Shown here one piece after another: positions 38,174 to 51,500 of a stretch of 64,000 nt of DNA. The notes below the pieces were generated by a model. That model had not been told where the DNA came from and ran no database searches. It was given only the letters and a program-made list of their open reading frames with translations. Both the position numbers and the translations under genes were made by a program. Every line of letters begins with the position of its first letter. The stretch's first letter is position 1. The DNA is from Dipetalonema caudispina (lineage: Eukaryota; Nematoda; Chromadorea; Rhabditida; Onchocercidae): positions 151,708 through 215,707 of the forward strand of contig JABVXV010000082.1 in NCBI GenBank assembly GCA_013365325.1, in the 5' to 3' direction.

Positions 38174-41100
38174 ATGGGTCTTTGTCAAAGTGAAGAGGAA
38201 AAGAATCTGCATGATCGAAGTAAAGGGATCGATCGCGAAATTAAAGAAAGTGCACTAGAAAATGCCAAGGCTATTAAACTGCTTTTACTTGGTTGGTTCA
38301 CATTTGCTGTAAATATGAATAAAATAGTGAAATTCTCCAGTAAAATGGTTCATTGTTTTATTCACCAAATCTATTCAAAATCTGCTTACTTCTTCAATAA
38401 AATTTACTAATGTAATTTTTCTAATGAAATTTGTAAAGGATCACTTTATTATTCAGTTCCACACCCAAAACTTAAAATTCAGAAAGTTGGGATTGCGAAA
38501 AAAGTTTGACATTATGAAAGAAGGAGAAAGGGAGTCGTATTAAACATTAATGTCAATAATTGTTGAAACAAAATTCATTCCAAAAGGATTTTTTAGGAGC
38601 TGGTGATTCTGGCAAGAGCACATTACTAAAACAGATGAGGTTTGTGATCTGATTTCAATGATCAGATTTAACTCTATCCTATTTTTCAATTTCTAAATTC
38701 GAATTTTTTTTTCTTTTTGATTTAAATGATTGATGTTCGTTATCCAGATATACTCTTATCAATGAACATCTGATCGATGAAATTTCTAATCTGCCATGAC
38801 TGTCCGATCATTCATGCTGACTCTGTGAATAAATATGGTTGCACTGCGCTGTCATCTGGACGCAGATTCAGTATATCATGAAAGAAGGTGTAATCTGTTT
38901 GACGTACAGTGTCTGTTTAGGATTTTGCACAGTAATGGATTTACGCAAGATGAATTGATAAAGCAACGTTTAGTGGTATACGAGAATACTATCCATGCAA
39001 TGGATACTATCTTACAAGCTATGAAACATTATGGTGTTAAATTCACTGATCTTGCCAGAAAGGTTATTTTCAGGCAGTACTAATTTGATAGCTTCACTAT
39101 CAAAAACTATTTTTTACTCCGGGAGTCTCTTCTTCCTCTTTACTCTCCCATTTTTTTCTCTCTGCAAAATCAGAATCTTTCAATGACATCTTTGATTTTG
39201 AATTTTGATTTAATAGCCCTCGAAATGTTCATGTCTTACTTGCACGCATATAGAAGGAAACTTTGACCAGCGGTCACTTAAACCATTACATATATGTAAT
39301 TTATGTAGCAATAATCCGTAATTTTCTGCAGGCTGATGCAACTATCATCGCTCAAGCGATTAGCACAGACTCAAAGTTAATAACTTGTGAGATTGCAACT
39401 GCAATTAAGAATTTGTGGCATGACCCTGCCATTCAGGATGTTTATGAAAGGCGACATGATTTTTATCTGCATGAATCTGCCAAACAGTTCGGTTATATTT
39501 TCCTTTTTTTGCAATTTTAATAATCAGAAAATTTAAATTTGCAAATTGTGAGTGCTAAAATTGATCAAATCAGAACTGTTAGAATTTTCTCAATGTTTGA
39601 CACATAAAAGGCCTTTAAATCATTGTAATCATTTTCTTTTTCATATTTCATATTTCTGTTCCAGCATAGAAATGTTAATTATTTCATTTTGCAAATATCA
39701 TATATTGTTAACTTATGACAATCCATAAATTAAATTCGTCTCATTAATTACTTGACAAAAAAAAAGTAAAGACAAAATAGGTCGATCGCGCTGAAGCGAT
39801 AGCTTCGGATAACGTCTACTTACTTTATGTTACTTAACTTCTAATGAACTTTATAGCTAATTAACGATAGTTGAAAATAATGTTCATATATTAATTGTAT
39901 ATAATTTATATTATTACCATCCTAACAAATTAATCAGCCAAATGAGCAGTGAATAATAAAACGTGAATGGCACACTAATGAAGTAAGAAATATGAAAAGT
40001 TGTCACGGTTGCTGAAAAATGAATACCTGAAGTCGTTATACTTTACATGTGTTCCAAATAGTCTGTTAATGAGAGCATCATATCAGTAATAACATATTTA
40101 AGTGAAATTGAACTTTAAAAATCGAAAATGTTGTTGAACAGACTGATTTGACAAACATTTTAATAATCAGTAAGAAACGATTCTGAAAAGCCTCTTGATT
40201 GAATCATCTTAATAAAATAAGTTAATTAGAATCATTAAGTGAATACTAGTTTGCCACATTCCACGTATTGCTAATTTACGGTAAAACGAAACCAAACTAA
40301 AAAGGAAGGCCTAAACAATTTATTCGTTCTATCTGAACACAACGTGACCTTAACGAGTGAAAAAAGTAATCAAAGATTAAAAGAAAAACGAATATTCCCC
40401 TTCTTTGTTCAACAATATGATGAAGATTTAAGAAATGCGCAATTAATGGATAGGAAAAAAGAGTGAAAGTTTTTACAGTTTCTTCGACAATATTGATCGG
40501 ATAGCAGATGAGGATTATGAACCAAGTAAACAGGATATATTGTTAACAAGAATAAAAACAACTGGAATTGTGGAAGCTCACTTTGTTATTAAAAATGTCC
40601 GATTCAGGTTTGTATTCGTGAATGGCAGGCACTTTCGCTTTGTAGACTTTAGGATTACAGCATAAGTTTTTAACTCTCTGATTAAATTTAAATTGGAAAT
40701 AAATGTAACCGACTGAAGTTATCACATCAACCAATCCAAACATTAAAAAGCATTTTTCGATTGAGTGAATTCAAAATTTTTTTGATAATTATTGCCTCTT
40801 AAACGAATGATTCATCAAAAATGTAAAATTTAATAGATATTTCTTTCAAAACATATTGTAGAAATTCAATTTAGGGTATTTGATGTGGGCGGCCAACGAT
40901 CGGAGCGGAAAAAATGGATTCATTGTTTTGAAGACGTTAATGCTGTTATATATGTTGCAGCTATTAGCGAATATGCCGAACTTTTATCCGAAGATAATAC
41001 TACTGTTAGTTCTAATCAAGTTAACTGAAACTTCATTCTTAAAGGAGATCAATTATCTTATCTGTCTATGATAGGATAAGTTACACTATCAATAAACCCA

Positions 41101-41814
41101 CAAATACCTCTCTTTACATCAGAATCGTATGGTGGAAAGCATGCGCTTATTTGAATCAATATGCAACAGTCGATGGTTTATTAATGCCTCTATTATTTTA
41201 TTTTTGAATAAAAAAGATTTATTTATTGAAAAACTCAAATCGAAATCTATCAGGATCGCTTTTCCACAATACAACGGTTAGTTGCGAAAGTTATCAAAAG
41301 AACTTCAAATCTTTGCTTACTTATCAGAAATTACTCCTTTTATGAATAGCATGATATTATTCCTGGTTCAATTAGCAATGAAAATATCACCAACATTTTC
41401 CGCATTATTATAATTTTCAAAATTTTCTCCATAAATTGAATCAATGCTGTTATTTAATGTTTTTGAATTTCAAAGCAAATTGAAACTTCCAAAGCCTTTT
41501 TATGAACAATTGAAAAGTTGCAGTTATTATTTTTTATAAGACATCTCTATAATTTTTCGAAAAATTTCATCATCTGAATTCTGGTATTTTAAGAAAAAAA
41601 TTATTAAAGCTTAAAATATTTTTTAGGACCTCAGACATATGAAGATTCGATAGCTTTTATAAGGAAACGCTTTGAAGCATTAAATGCTAATCCAGAAAAA
41701 ATGATTTATATCCATCAAACTTGTGCCACTGATACCAATCAGGTCCAAATGATTTTGGATAATGTCATCGTTATGGTTATTGAAAAAAACTTGAAGAGAA
41801 TTGGCATGTTTTGA
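38174..41814 (+). CDS. Heterotrimeric G-protein alpha subunit, divergent nematode type
   Basis: Eight phase-consistent exons: 38174-38291, 38597-38639, 38921-39062, 39332-39486, 40479-40607, 40875-41004, 41123-41276 and 41627-41814 (TGA). They give 352 residues, the normal size. G motifs are all present: P-loop GAGDSGKST (40-48), switch I TRIKTTGI with Arg177 and Thr180, switch [14 protein letters not shown] with Gln203, NKKD, and TCATDT near the end. The N-terminus MGLCQS suggests Gly2 myristoylation, with a cysteine at position 4 rather than the usual 3. The C-terminus is KNLKRIGMF; the residue four from the end is Ile, not Cys, so a pertussis-toxin site is absent. The P-loop has Asp where nearly all family members have Glu. 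It should bind and hydrolyse GTP downstream of a seven-helix receptor at the plasma membrane. It resembles the nematode-expanded GPA group more than Gs, Gq or G12, but I cannot name the orthologue. Confidence 0.93.
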
Positions 41815-42778
41815 AATTATACTTGAATTTCTGCAAGAAAACAAATCTTTTTCTTGCCGGATATCAGCTTGTTCTCATTTATTCTAATTAAAAAATCTGT
41901 CATTTGTTATTTTATGCCTCGAAAAGTTAAATGTAGCAAAATTTGCTTGAGAAGTTATTAAATTTAAGCATCAAGCAAAGAAAAAGTGCCATTTTTCTTT
42001 CCTTTTGCAGAAAACGTTATTACATTTATAAATTCTTTTAAAATTGCAATAACTTCATTACTCAATTTAGCTTAATCATTATTCTTAACTTTCCGTAGCT
42101 AATTTCTTTATCTCGTTTTACACAAGTTTTTGTTAAGGAATGTAACTTTTAACAAATCAAAATTAAACCTATAGTTTAAATTTCAAAGTTGCACTTTGTA
42201 ATATTATAAGTCAAACATTAACTATCTCGGCTCACAAGTCACAATATATCCGTCAGTGAAATCTCAAAAGTTTTTATAAAAAATTTGTCTCATATATTTG
42301 TCAAGATGATTCCCAATCATTTTTGTTAACTGAAGAAGATATTTTCGGATTTTTTAACTGAAAATTGTTCATAGCTAATTTTTTTCAACCTTATTTCGTT
42401 TTAATGTATCATGCGAAGTTAAAGCTGTAAAAGGTATGTATATTCAATAATTCAAGATAGTGATTTCCAGCCTGTAAAACTGGTTCAAATGAGATAAATT
42501 TGATTATTTATTACCCACTTTAAATCTCTATATGAGACTTTGGAAAGTTTCGACTTTTCTGACTTTTTTATCAGCAAAATTCTATTTATCAGTTCAGCTC
42601 TCGGTTCTGTCAAAACTTTTCAAAATGGAGCATGCCATTTGTTGTAAAAGTAGAAATAAAACGGAATTTGAAAAGGACAATGAAAAGGATTAGAGGATTG
42701 GTAGAGAAGATGTCTCCTCCAATTTACAATTTTCTCAACACATTTTTCTGAGTCATTTGTGTTGACCTGAACTGTTAG
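41815..42778. other. Spacer after the G-alpha gene
   Basis: Expected to carry the G-alpha 3' UTR. I saw no exon and no clear polyadenylation signal that stands out from the AT-rich background. Confidence 0.4.
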
Positions 42779-42896
42779 GCAAATCTCTTTCTTTGGAATT
42801 TCCAAAGGATCAGTCTGTTGGACCGTTTAATGCGCATGCAATCTTTGGCGGTAATCTTTACCGTAGAAATGATATCGATAAATGGTTTTCAGAAAG
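42779..42896 (+). CDS. Exon-like segment, unknown product
   Basis: An acceptor (ACTGTTAG) ends at 42778 and a donor (GAAAG|GTATAG) follows 42896. The 118-base interval has one open frame encoding a well-mixed peptide that includes SVGPFNAHAIFGG and NLYRRNDIDKWFSER, unlike the Phe/Lys/Ser noise typical of this window. I recognise no family. Two further exon-like pieces follow at about 43247-43279 and 43486-43535, but I could not join them into one open frame without a stop. It lies between two plus-strand genes and could be a small independent gene, a missed 5' exon of the rhodanese gene, or a remnant. Confidence 0.33.
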
Positions 42897-43311
42897 GTAT
42901 AGCATATTTTACTCATCTATCCTGTCGACGAAAAGCTGTTTACTATTTTTAATCGATTCACTAAAAGATAGATGGATAGTTAAATATAATCAGTAGTAAA
43001 TAGTTTTAAACAGGTTCGAATCGATTGAAGAATCATTACAACAATAAGAATTTCAAAAGTCTTAATAAGAATTTTCAGATATTGAAAGTCCTAAGTGCGT
43101 CAATACCTCATTTTTAATTAAATTTTGTAATTCATTACGAAGTTCGTGATCGGTAACTAAATACCATTCATTCGTTTTCTTATTTGTTGTAATTTATCTT
43201 TACTTTTCTTTCTATCTTGACATTTCCGCTTTTCAATTTTTAGAGTTCCTCGATCTTCAATAAATGCAATGAGAGCATAGTATAAAAGATACACACTGCA
43301 TGTGATTGAGC

Positions 43312-43535
43312 ATGCCGGCTGCAGAATATGCAAAATCATATGATAATTGTCCAGTAATTGTGCATTTTTTTGAGGGTGCGGTAATTTTCCGAACAGGAAA
43401 AAAGCATACTAAGTCATTATTACTGAATTTTTTTTGTGACGTAAAATATTTTCAAAATTTTCGAAACCAATCATCTCTCCTATAGGGAGATGTTAGAGAT
43501 AGTTGTGACCTTCAAAAGCATTTCGGTATGTTTCA
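43312..43535 (+). CDS. Possible further exons of the unknown gene
   Basis: From an ATG at 43312 a 58-codon frame runs to 43485 and starts with MPAAEYAKSYDNCPVIVHFF, a balanced composition. A possible donor (GCG|GTAATT) lies inside it. A separate acceptor (TCTCTCCTATAG) ends at 43485, followed by a 50-base segment that ends at a donor (TTTCG|GTATGT after 43525 or so). The pieces are suggestive one by one but do not give a single validated model. Confidence 0.2.
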
Positions 43536-45805
43536 CCATTTTCATCTTTATTCTCTTCTTTTACTCACTGAAATAACCAAATGAAAGAGTTGCTGTTATT
43601 TTTCTGTTATTCAAAATGGTTGAAATTTTTCTATTCCTATAACTATTAAAGATTATAATTATAATTTTAATCAATTTCAATTCATTGATAATTTAAAACT
43701 TATTTGTAGGAAACATTAGTACTTTTTTCCCTGGTGAAACTTTAAAGTAGTTTCAGCAACCTATGTCCAATTTGTCATGATCGCTGTACAAATAATGTAT
43801 TATCAAATTAATGAAGTGTGGTGCATTGGGAATAATTGACCATCATTGAAAGTGTCATATGAAAAAAAAATTCAATTGATTTATGTTTCCTGATCACATC
43901 ACCATGCTCTCTTTGCGGTAATATCATTTCATGGGTGACACTTCAATTTGACTGGCCGTGAATTTTATTTTTATTTTAAATTTATGTTGGAAGATGTGTA
44001 GTACGGTGCCTGATCATTTTACTATTTTTTACTGTTTACAAATTATGATCCGTTTTTCTTTTATGTTGAACTTTTTATAAGAGCATATTTTTGTATAAAT
44101 TTGAAATAAATTTATTTTCCTTCTTTCATCCAAAAAAAGCCATTGTTATCCCTTATTTGTGTCTACAACATTTGCGCGTTCAATCTGACACTTTTTTCTT
44201 GTCGATTTTAATTTCAGTAATTATTTCTTTTCCTCTTGCTTTCGCTATTACTTATTATCAGTAAAAGAGATCCATTTCAAAGAGAGTCTTCCAAATGCTT
44301 TGGCTTGATTTTAACTTTTCCAACTTCCCTTCCAAATTCAACAAGTTTGTTCAATTTTATGCAATCTGTTCACTGCCTTAAAATGCCTTAGCTTGAATTC
44401 CTGCAGTAAGCAGGGAAGTGTTAAATAAGCCGTGGGGAACATTTTCTGCTTTTTGGCATTATCGTTGTGTTTTTCTGCTCCTATTACTTTACTCATGAAG
44501 GGATGGCTAACAGGCATTTTCAACTTAAAATTTCGAATTTCAGTATCGTTTGAATTTCCATCTTCTATTAGTTTCTGCTACTACATTTCCAAGGAAAAAC
44601 TAAATTGTTTGAAAGTTACAGGCTCATAAAATCATGCACAAAACAATTCAATAGTTGAAATATTCATCTGATTGTATTAACCTTTTTGAACATATTTCAA
44701 TATCTCAAAAATAATCAAATTTTATTGAGTAGTTGACTTTGTCAGAAAACTTATCGACATTTAGTAAAGTTTCAAAAGTTTGTTTCCATCAGGATTCCAA
44801 CCGATCACCTATCGATATACGGTTGTGTAGCTAAAAACACAGTACCCTCTAAAGGAAATCACAGTCACAACAATTAAACTATTTCATTCATTCTTCAGCA
44901 GCTATTTTTTCCAATTCTAATTATATTTTTCTCCCTGATTATCATGCAAAAAAGACAATTTTTTCTTGCTTGGCTCAGAAATATTAAGTGCGAAAGGGAG
45001 ATGGATTGAAAGCAAAACGAATTCATTCAAATTTTGAAGTATAAAGCCCTTATTGCTATTAATTAAATATTTCTTTTTGTAGATTTTTAACAAAAAGTCT
45101 TCTTGAAAATTCCTTCCTAACACAATTAATGAATTCTCTATCTTCAACATTTTATCTCTTAATTTCAATAAAACACCAAACAAAATTCCTTTTATACAAA
45201 TATCAAAATCATTACATTTTACAAAAAATACGAAATAGTTGCGTGAGATAAATGAACAATTTCTTCTTCGAAGAATGATTTTAATTAATCCAAAATTCTC
45301 ATGAGTATCTGGGAAGAAGCTGTTTTCGAGATCTTCTTTGATACATTTATTATAACTTGATCCTTAGCCAATTAAGCTGTGAATTTGGCGCCAGTTAAAA
45401 AATCCGTTAATTTTTTGGGTTTTATTTGCTTTATACTATTGAAATATTCTTATTTCAGATTTTTTGTCTATCCTCGATTCGTATTTATATGCTTGTTACC
45501 ATTTCATAACTGAAAATAACCAATCGAAAAGCATAATTAAATTCTCATTTCACTTATCATCACCCAAAAAAAAGTTCGAAACATTATGCTTTCTTTCTTT
45601 CTGTTTGATGATAATCATTTATTTCAAAAAAGCACTTTTGCAACTGATGAAAATTCACGATTTTTTTCATTTTTCAGAATCAAATGATTATTTACATTTG
45701 CGCTTACTCTTTAATTGGATTTTTCTATGATTTTTGCTAATGTTATCGCAAAAGTCACAAGATCATTAGCTGGCGTAGAGATACAAAGCGCCGTGGTGGA
45801 GAAAA
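43536..45805. other. Spacer before the rhodanese gene
   Basis: About 2.3 kb without a convincing exon. It probably contains the promoter of the downstream gene. Just before the ATG at 45806 the sequence becomes briefly richer in GC (45770-45805), which may be 5' UTR. Confidence 0.4.
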
Positions 45806-48589
45806 ATGCCGATGGGTGGTGATCCCTGGTTTACTAAATCTCAAGCATTCCATGGTACTCGAAATGGATTATCCAATCAAAATAAGTATAATAATGACAT
45901 CTTAGAATCACAGAAGGATTACGAGGATCCTGAATATTATTATTCAAGGCCGCCTGATCTTCCTCAGGTCCTCATTTCTTGTGTTTTTGAAATCCAGCTT
46001 ACCTCAGACATTAAGTTTAATCGAATTTTGAAAGCGCAAAAATCGCATACAGGAAGAATGCAACTGCTTTTTGTCGTTAAGTTAAATGAGACATTTTTTG
46101 GATTCTCTTTTGTCCGGAAGCTTAGGAAGACTTGAAGTTTAAGCTGGAAGTTGCTAAATTTCGAAAAAGTTTGAGGTGTAAAGCTTATTCTTGAAATTGC
46201 TAAAGTCTATATTTAATTTATTTCGACTTGAATTTAAGAAACAAATACCACCACCACTACCGCCAATGAATTCGTTGCAGAAAATTATCCCGACTCGTCT
46301 TGTCATAGAGCATAAACAGGTTCCCATTTGTTCAAAACTTGCTCAAAACTTCATCACAAATTTAGATGTCTTCAACTTTCATACAAATTTTAATCTATTA
46401 TTTCACCGCTGCAAGGGCTTCTTTTTAAGTATTAAAAAAAAAAGAAGGCAAATATCTGATAGTAGATTAAATTTAAATATATCGATGTATCGAACAACCA
46501 TGGCTGCGTTCTTGAACTTTTAGAACTTTAACTTGATCGAAGAATTAGAAGGATCACATAGATTGACCATACCATTGAAACCACCACATCAAAAACTCTT
46601 GATAAACTTTTCGGTGATCACCTGATGTCAGATCAAAAATCTTATAATTTATATATGAAATGATAAAATAATTAGTTCAAGAATTATAGAGAAGTAGTTG
46701 TAATTCGAAGTTGGTGTCATTGGGATGCCTGCTCGCTACAGTAACTATACTATTTATCCTATCGTTGGCTTATTTTCTGGTCTGGAATTCAAAAAAAGAC
46801 GCTGATTTCAAAACTATACCACAGTCCATAATTCCTGAAGTATGTGATTCCAAACTTGGTAAAAATCACTGTTTTATTTCAATTTAATCAAATTAAAACT
46901 GATTTTACATGGCTGGCTTATAGCCTTTTTTGTCTTCCTAATGGTAGCGAAATTTTCCCGAAAATCAATACCGATATTTTATTTCATGTTAGATCGTATT
47001 TTCATTTTCCTGAGAACCAATAAATTGAAGCAGTCATGATCATATTTTTTACACTTAGGTAAAAAATCAAGTGAGTTTCCTTGCCTATTTTAACATAGAA
47101 AATTAAAAATTTTTACAGGTTCAGAATAAGTATTCCACTGGAAATTTATACAGTAGTTCTGATACAAATGTAGTAAAATCGAAGGTGGACATTGATATTA
47201 TGGCAACCTTCCTGCTTACGTTGCTCATTACAAAAAGAAAATTATGCTTATTCGAAGCGGGTACTGATCGAAATGAAGAATCGAAGTTGGTTTCGCTATT
47301 TGCTATGTAAATTCTTCGAGATTACGAATTCATTTTTACTTAATTTCCATGCGATGCGAATCTTTCTATTTAAGAAGAGATTATCGCGAGGAACATATTG
47401 AATCAGCACATCTTCTACAGTTTGCAAATCTGAGTGTAAACGGTGCACCGGTTCATCCGATTCAATTTCAACGATATGTTCGAAGTTTAGGTGTAGATGC
47501 AGATTGTTATGTGATTATTTATGATCGTGGAGAAGTTGTCTGGGCTACGCACGCTTTCTGGATCTTTACAGTAATAAAAGTTCTATGATCTCAAATTATA
47601 TTTTACTAAAATCAGGGAACCTAACAATGTAGTTTCATTTTTAGAGAATGGTTAACAGTTGGCTATGATACACTAATAATAATTTCATCATGTAATGGAC
47701 ATTACTACTCAAAATTCCATGCATTAATACTGACCATTCAACTTCAGCTGTTTGGACACCAGAAAGTTTCGTTATATTCTGGTGGCATTAACGAATGGAA
47801 AAAGTTGAAGAAAAATTCAGCGCAATACAGGACAGAGAGTGGTGATAGCAAATACCCTCAGCGTAGTGGTCATTTTCGAGCTGAGTGGAATACCGCTGTA
47901 AGCATAATAAATGACCAATCATATGAAGTTATTAGCAGATAGCGACTTTAAAATGACTGCACAGAAAGAGAATAAGCTTACAATGGATTAGCCTAGCTTA
48001 GAATTTCTCATATATTTTAATGAAATTTCATCTATATATTTATCAACTATTAAACCGTGAAAGTATTAGAAGTACATTTATTAACAAATTGTTTACGATA
48101 GGTAATTTGTACATTTGGTGACGTTCTTACAAACACAGAACTGAGGACACATGACTTGGTGGATGGCCAGGATCGTGAAGTAAGTATTAAATTTACAACT
48201 ATTGAATAAAAGTATTAATATTTCATTGACAGTACTTCAATCCTTCAAAACTTCATTCTTCCATCCTTCTTCAGCAATATGAAGGTATTTCTTCGGGTGC
48301 AGTATATGGCCATATTCGATCAGCAATTAATATCCCAGCAAAAGAAGTTTATGACTGGCATGATCAGAAATGGCGTGATGAATTGGATCTCAAAGCTCAG
48401 TTTCGATCAAAAAAGCTTAGTGAGAATCGACCAGTGATCGTGTACACGTCATCAACTATTCGTTCTAGCTTAACGTGGTTTGCGCTGAAGAAGTGTGGCT
48501 ATAATTCAAGCATTTATTTTGGCTCTTGGCCGGAATGGCTTATAAGGGCACCGGAATTCCTCAAAGTTATACCAAAGAAAAAATTTTAG
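45806..48589 (+). CDS. Membrane-anchored tandem rhodanese-domain protein, predicted inactive
   Basis: Exons 45806-45967, 46239-46319, 46711-46839, then a poorly resolved junction (best in-phase choice 47119-47129 joined to 47321-47570), followed by 47748-47897, 48102-48179 and 48275-48589 (TAG). Length is about 391 residues. Residues 1-80 are polar and include a PPPLPPM proline run. Residues about 83-106 are one strong hydrophobic helix (LGCLLATVTILFILSLAYF). Two rhodanese domains follow: the first has DYREEHIESAHLL and VSLYSGGINEWKK; the second has GHIRSAINIPA and VIVYTSSTIRSS. In thiosulfate or mercaptopyruvate sulphurtransferases that last loop starts with the catalytic Cys; here it is Thr (about residue 345). 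I infer a non-catalytic, membrane-tethered relative of MPST. Topology is undecided because basic residues flank both sides of the helix. The domain call is sound; joining the membrane exons to the rhodanese exons is less certain. Confidence 0.78.
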
Positions 48590-51500
48590 CTGCTATATTG
48601 ATTTTATTTTGTATTTGTATCATTCATAATATTTTCATTTAAAATTATGTATTCGAAATATATAAGAGATGCCATATGTATGTGGACCGGATGAGATGAT
48701 ATTACTGATCCGTTTCATTTTTTGAAATAATCTTCTACCAAGTTGTGCCAACTACTATTTGATAGAGAGTTATATTTTGACTTTTTGACAGAATTCCAAC
48801 TTTATATGTTGGTACGCTAAATATCGCAGATCGTTGTATTTTCTTTGGTTTAGAAGCAGAAAATGGAAAACTTTACAGAATATGTTTTAATGTGCATAAA
48901 GCAGTCATTATTCAGAATTAATTCCATATCAAAACATGAACTTAACTATCAAAAAAAGAATGGAAGCGCAGATATTCAGTGCTTTTGACTGGTCAAGTTT
49001 CAGTCAGAATATCAGAAAAATTTGGCGAATTTTTCACCGCCCATTTTAGGTCAATTTTATTTTCTCTCTTGGAGCAATTCCAATTTGAAGAGAGAACTGT
49101 TAGTGCTGGGAAAATTTCAGTACTTCAGGCGGTTACAAAAGAAAGCTAACAGAAATTTTCCCATTGTCCAAAATATGTTTTGAAATAAATTGCATAAAAG
49201 AGGAGGAAAATGATTTATCACATTTACGAGTATTACACCATCAAAAAGGCCTATAAAATGTCAAATTTCTTGTTTGAAATTAAGAGTAAGGTTTAGTTTT
49301 TGTTCTCGATTAAAGATTTTTGACTTACTCTTCTTCTTTATTGTAAAATCTAACCGTTTCATATTCTAGCAGTATTAATCTCAATAATGCATTCTAGCGA
49401 AAAGAGTTAGTTGCCTTTCCATTTAAAAATGGTTTGTTCATGAGTACTGTGGTCAGTTTTTTGCAATTTGTAAATTTATCGAATATTGCTTCATTCATTT
49501 TGCATTCTTTACCAAACTTTTTATCTCTTTTTCAGCTTCATCTTTCTGGGAATGGAAATTTATTCAAATTGGATTTAATAGACTTTTAACCTGAATGTAT
49601 GCCTTTAATGTCCACTTATCTGAATTTAAATACTTTTCAAGTGAAGTCTTCAAGTGTTTGATGTTGCAAAAACTCCCCAATGTTGCAGTAATGAGAAAAA
49701 GCAGGAATTTCCCGAAAATACGGCAATAAATGACAAATAGTTTCTCGGATACACTATTTTTTAACCGGATTACATGTAATTTGCGGAACAAAAATCCTCC
49801 AAAACTTACGAAGAAATGATTTCATCCCAACTACTGCATATTGAAACCCTAATCAGTTCGGCGTCCTAAACAAAGCAAATCTAAACAAAATTTATTGCAA
49901 GAATAGGTAACATCAGCATTTCATTCAAAAACAATAACAATTTCGATTACCGAAGAAGCTGATGATATTTTAACAAACGAAATTCATACTCATTAATTCC
50001 AATAACCGAAATTATCCGCTGAGGCTGAATCAATTTTTACCAATCACTTTATATAACATAATTATTCGAACATAATTTCACTGATAGCATCAGAAGTGCA
50101 AATATGCGCAGTGTATACGTTTACAAAATGCTTGCAGTTTGCAAATGGGAGTGAACACCAGCATGCTGCATGTCAGCACTTTTCTATAATTAATATGCAT
50201 TCATTGAGGAGCTTCAATGAGTTAACAAACTATGCAATGAAATTTATCTAGAAGATTACCTAATTCATTTTCAAAGTGATCCATAGTTTGATTAATTTAA
50301 TTGCAACGAAGTAAAGGTAATGTTTTTGTCAATTAGTAATTTCAAAATTTATGTACTTATTAAGAAATTATTCACTTGCGGAACAGACCAAATTAGTCTA
50401 ATCTTCCGAGAAAGACTAAAGTTTGGAAAAAATCGCCATAACGAATAGCAGGAAATGAAATATTTGGAATTTAAATGAACTTTTTTAGCTTTTTATTGAT
50501 GAATAAGAAGTTAGATTTATGATTGTTAAAATTGAATATTATATTTTGTCATCTTTCTGTATTCTCTTGGCACAGACTATTATTATTCCATAAATAGCCT
50601 TATCTTTGCCTTTGGAAGAAGTGAAAGTTGAGGCTTTACGAGGAGGGATATCTAATTATAGTAAGTTCTGCAGACAGCTTGACAGGAATTTCTGACAAAT
50701 ATGTATACGCTTTGTTGACATCAGTGGCTTACTACATAAATTTATCGCTAATTTACTATAGTGGACTTTATTATTTTTCAAATTTAGGCCAAATTTAAAA
50801 TATGTTCATGGGCTAAAAGACACATTATGCATCTTAACTTTATTAGTTTCAAATTTAAAGATCGGTTGAAACTTCACTTAAGAAAACAAAGAATCATTAT
50901 TTCAAAATTTTGCAATTATTTCCATTCCATCTTTGTGAACACCATTTCGGGATATTATGAATTTTTGAATTAAATGAAATTTAAATCACAAACCACGCCA
51001 AATGATAGCACAGATTTAACATTATTATAAGTAATGACTTACGTATGAAATTTAGCCTATTTTTTGGAAAAATAACTAAAAAACTTTATACCTTTTCATT
51101 CATATTTTGTTAAAAATTCTCATATACTATGTTTTCATTGATTGAGTTGAATAGATTTTCTCCGTTATATATTCCTTTTGTAATTCTGTTCAAAAAATAA
51201 AGGTTCATTTATGAAATTTAATGTCAAATTATTGCCAGTTAATAACATAAATTATTTGCAGAGGTCATCATACACAATTTCTTTTATCATTTCAAACCTG
51301 AAACTCTTCCTCCGATTAACAGATGACGAAGTGTCATCTCTTAAAATATTACTTCTACTTTCATCTAAAAACTTCTACTGTGTGTTTTACCTGATATTGA
51401 TTTGTTATCAATCTAAATTAGTCATTTAAACTTCAGCTAATAGTTATGTTAGTTGCACTGAGAAAAGGAAAAATAAAAAACAAATCAGTTTTGAGCGGGA

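Noticed and set aside
40543..40743. 66-codon minus-strand frame
   Set aside because: It overlaps the G-alpha exon 40479-40607, which encodes the switch I region, so most of it is an antisense shadow.
43010..43030. GGTTCGAATC resembling a tRNA B box
   Set aside because: No matching A box or acceptor stem could be folded around it.
47119..47310. Apparent frameshift at the start of the first rhodanese domain (a Leu/Tyr-rich frame shift around 47190)
   Set aside because: I first suspected a one-base indel. A donor at 47130 (AATAA|GTATTC) joined to the acceptor at 47320 keeps the frame without any sequence error, so a break is not required.
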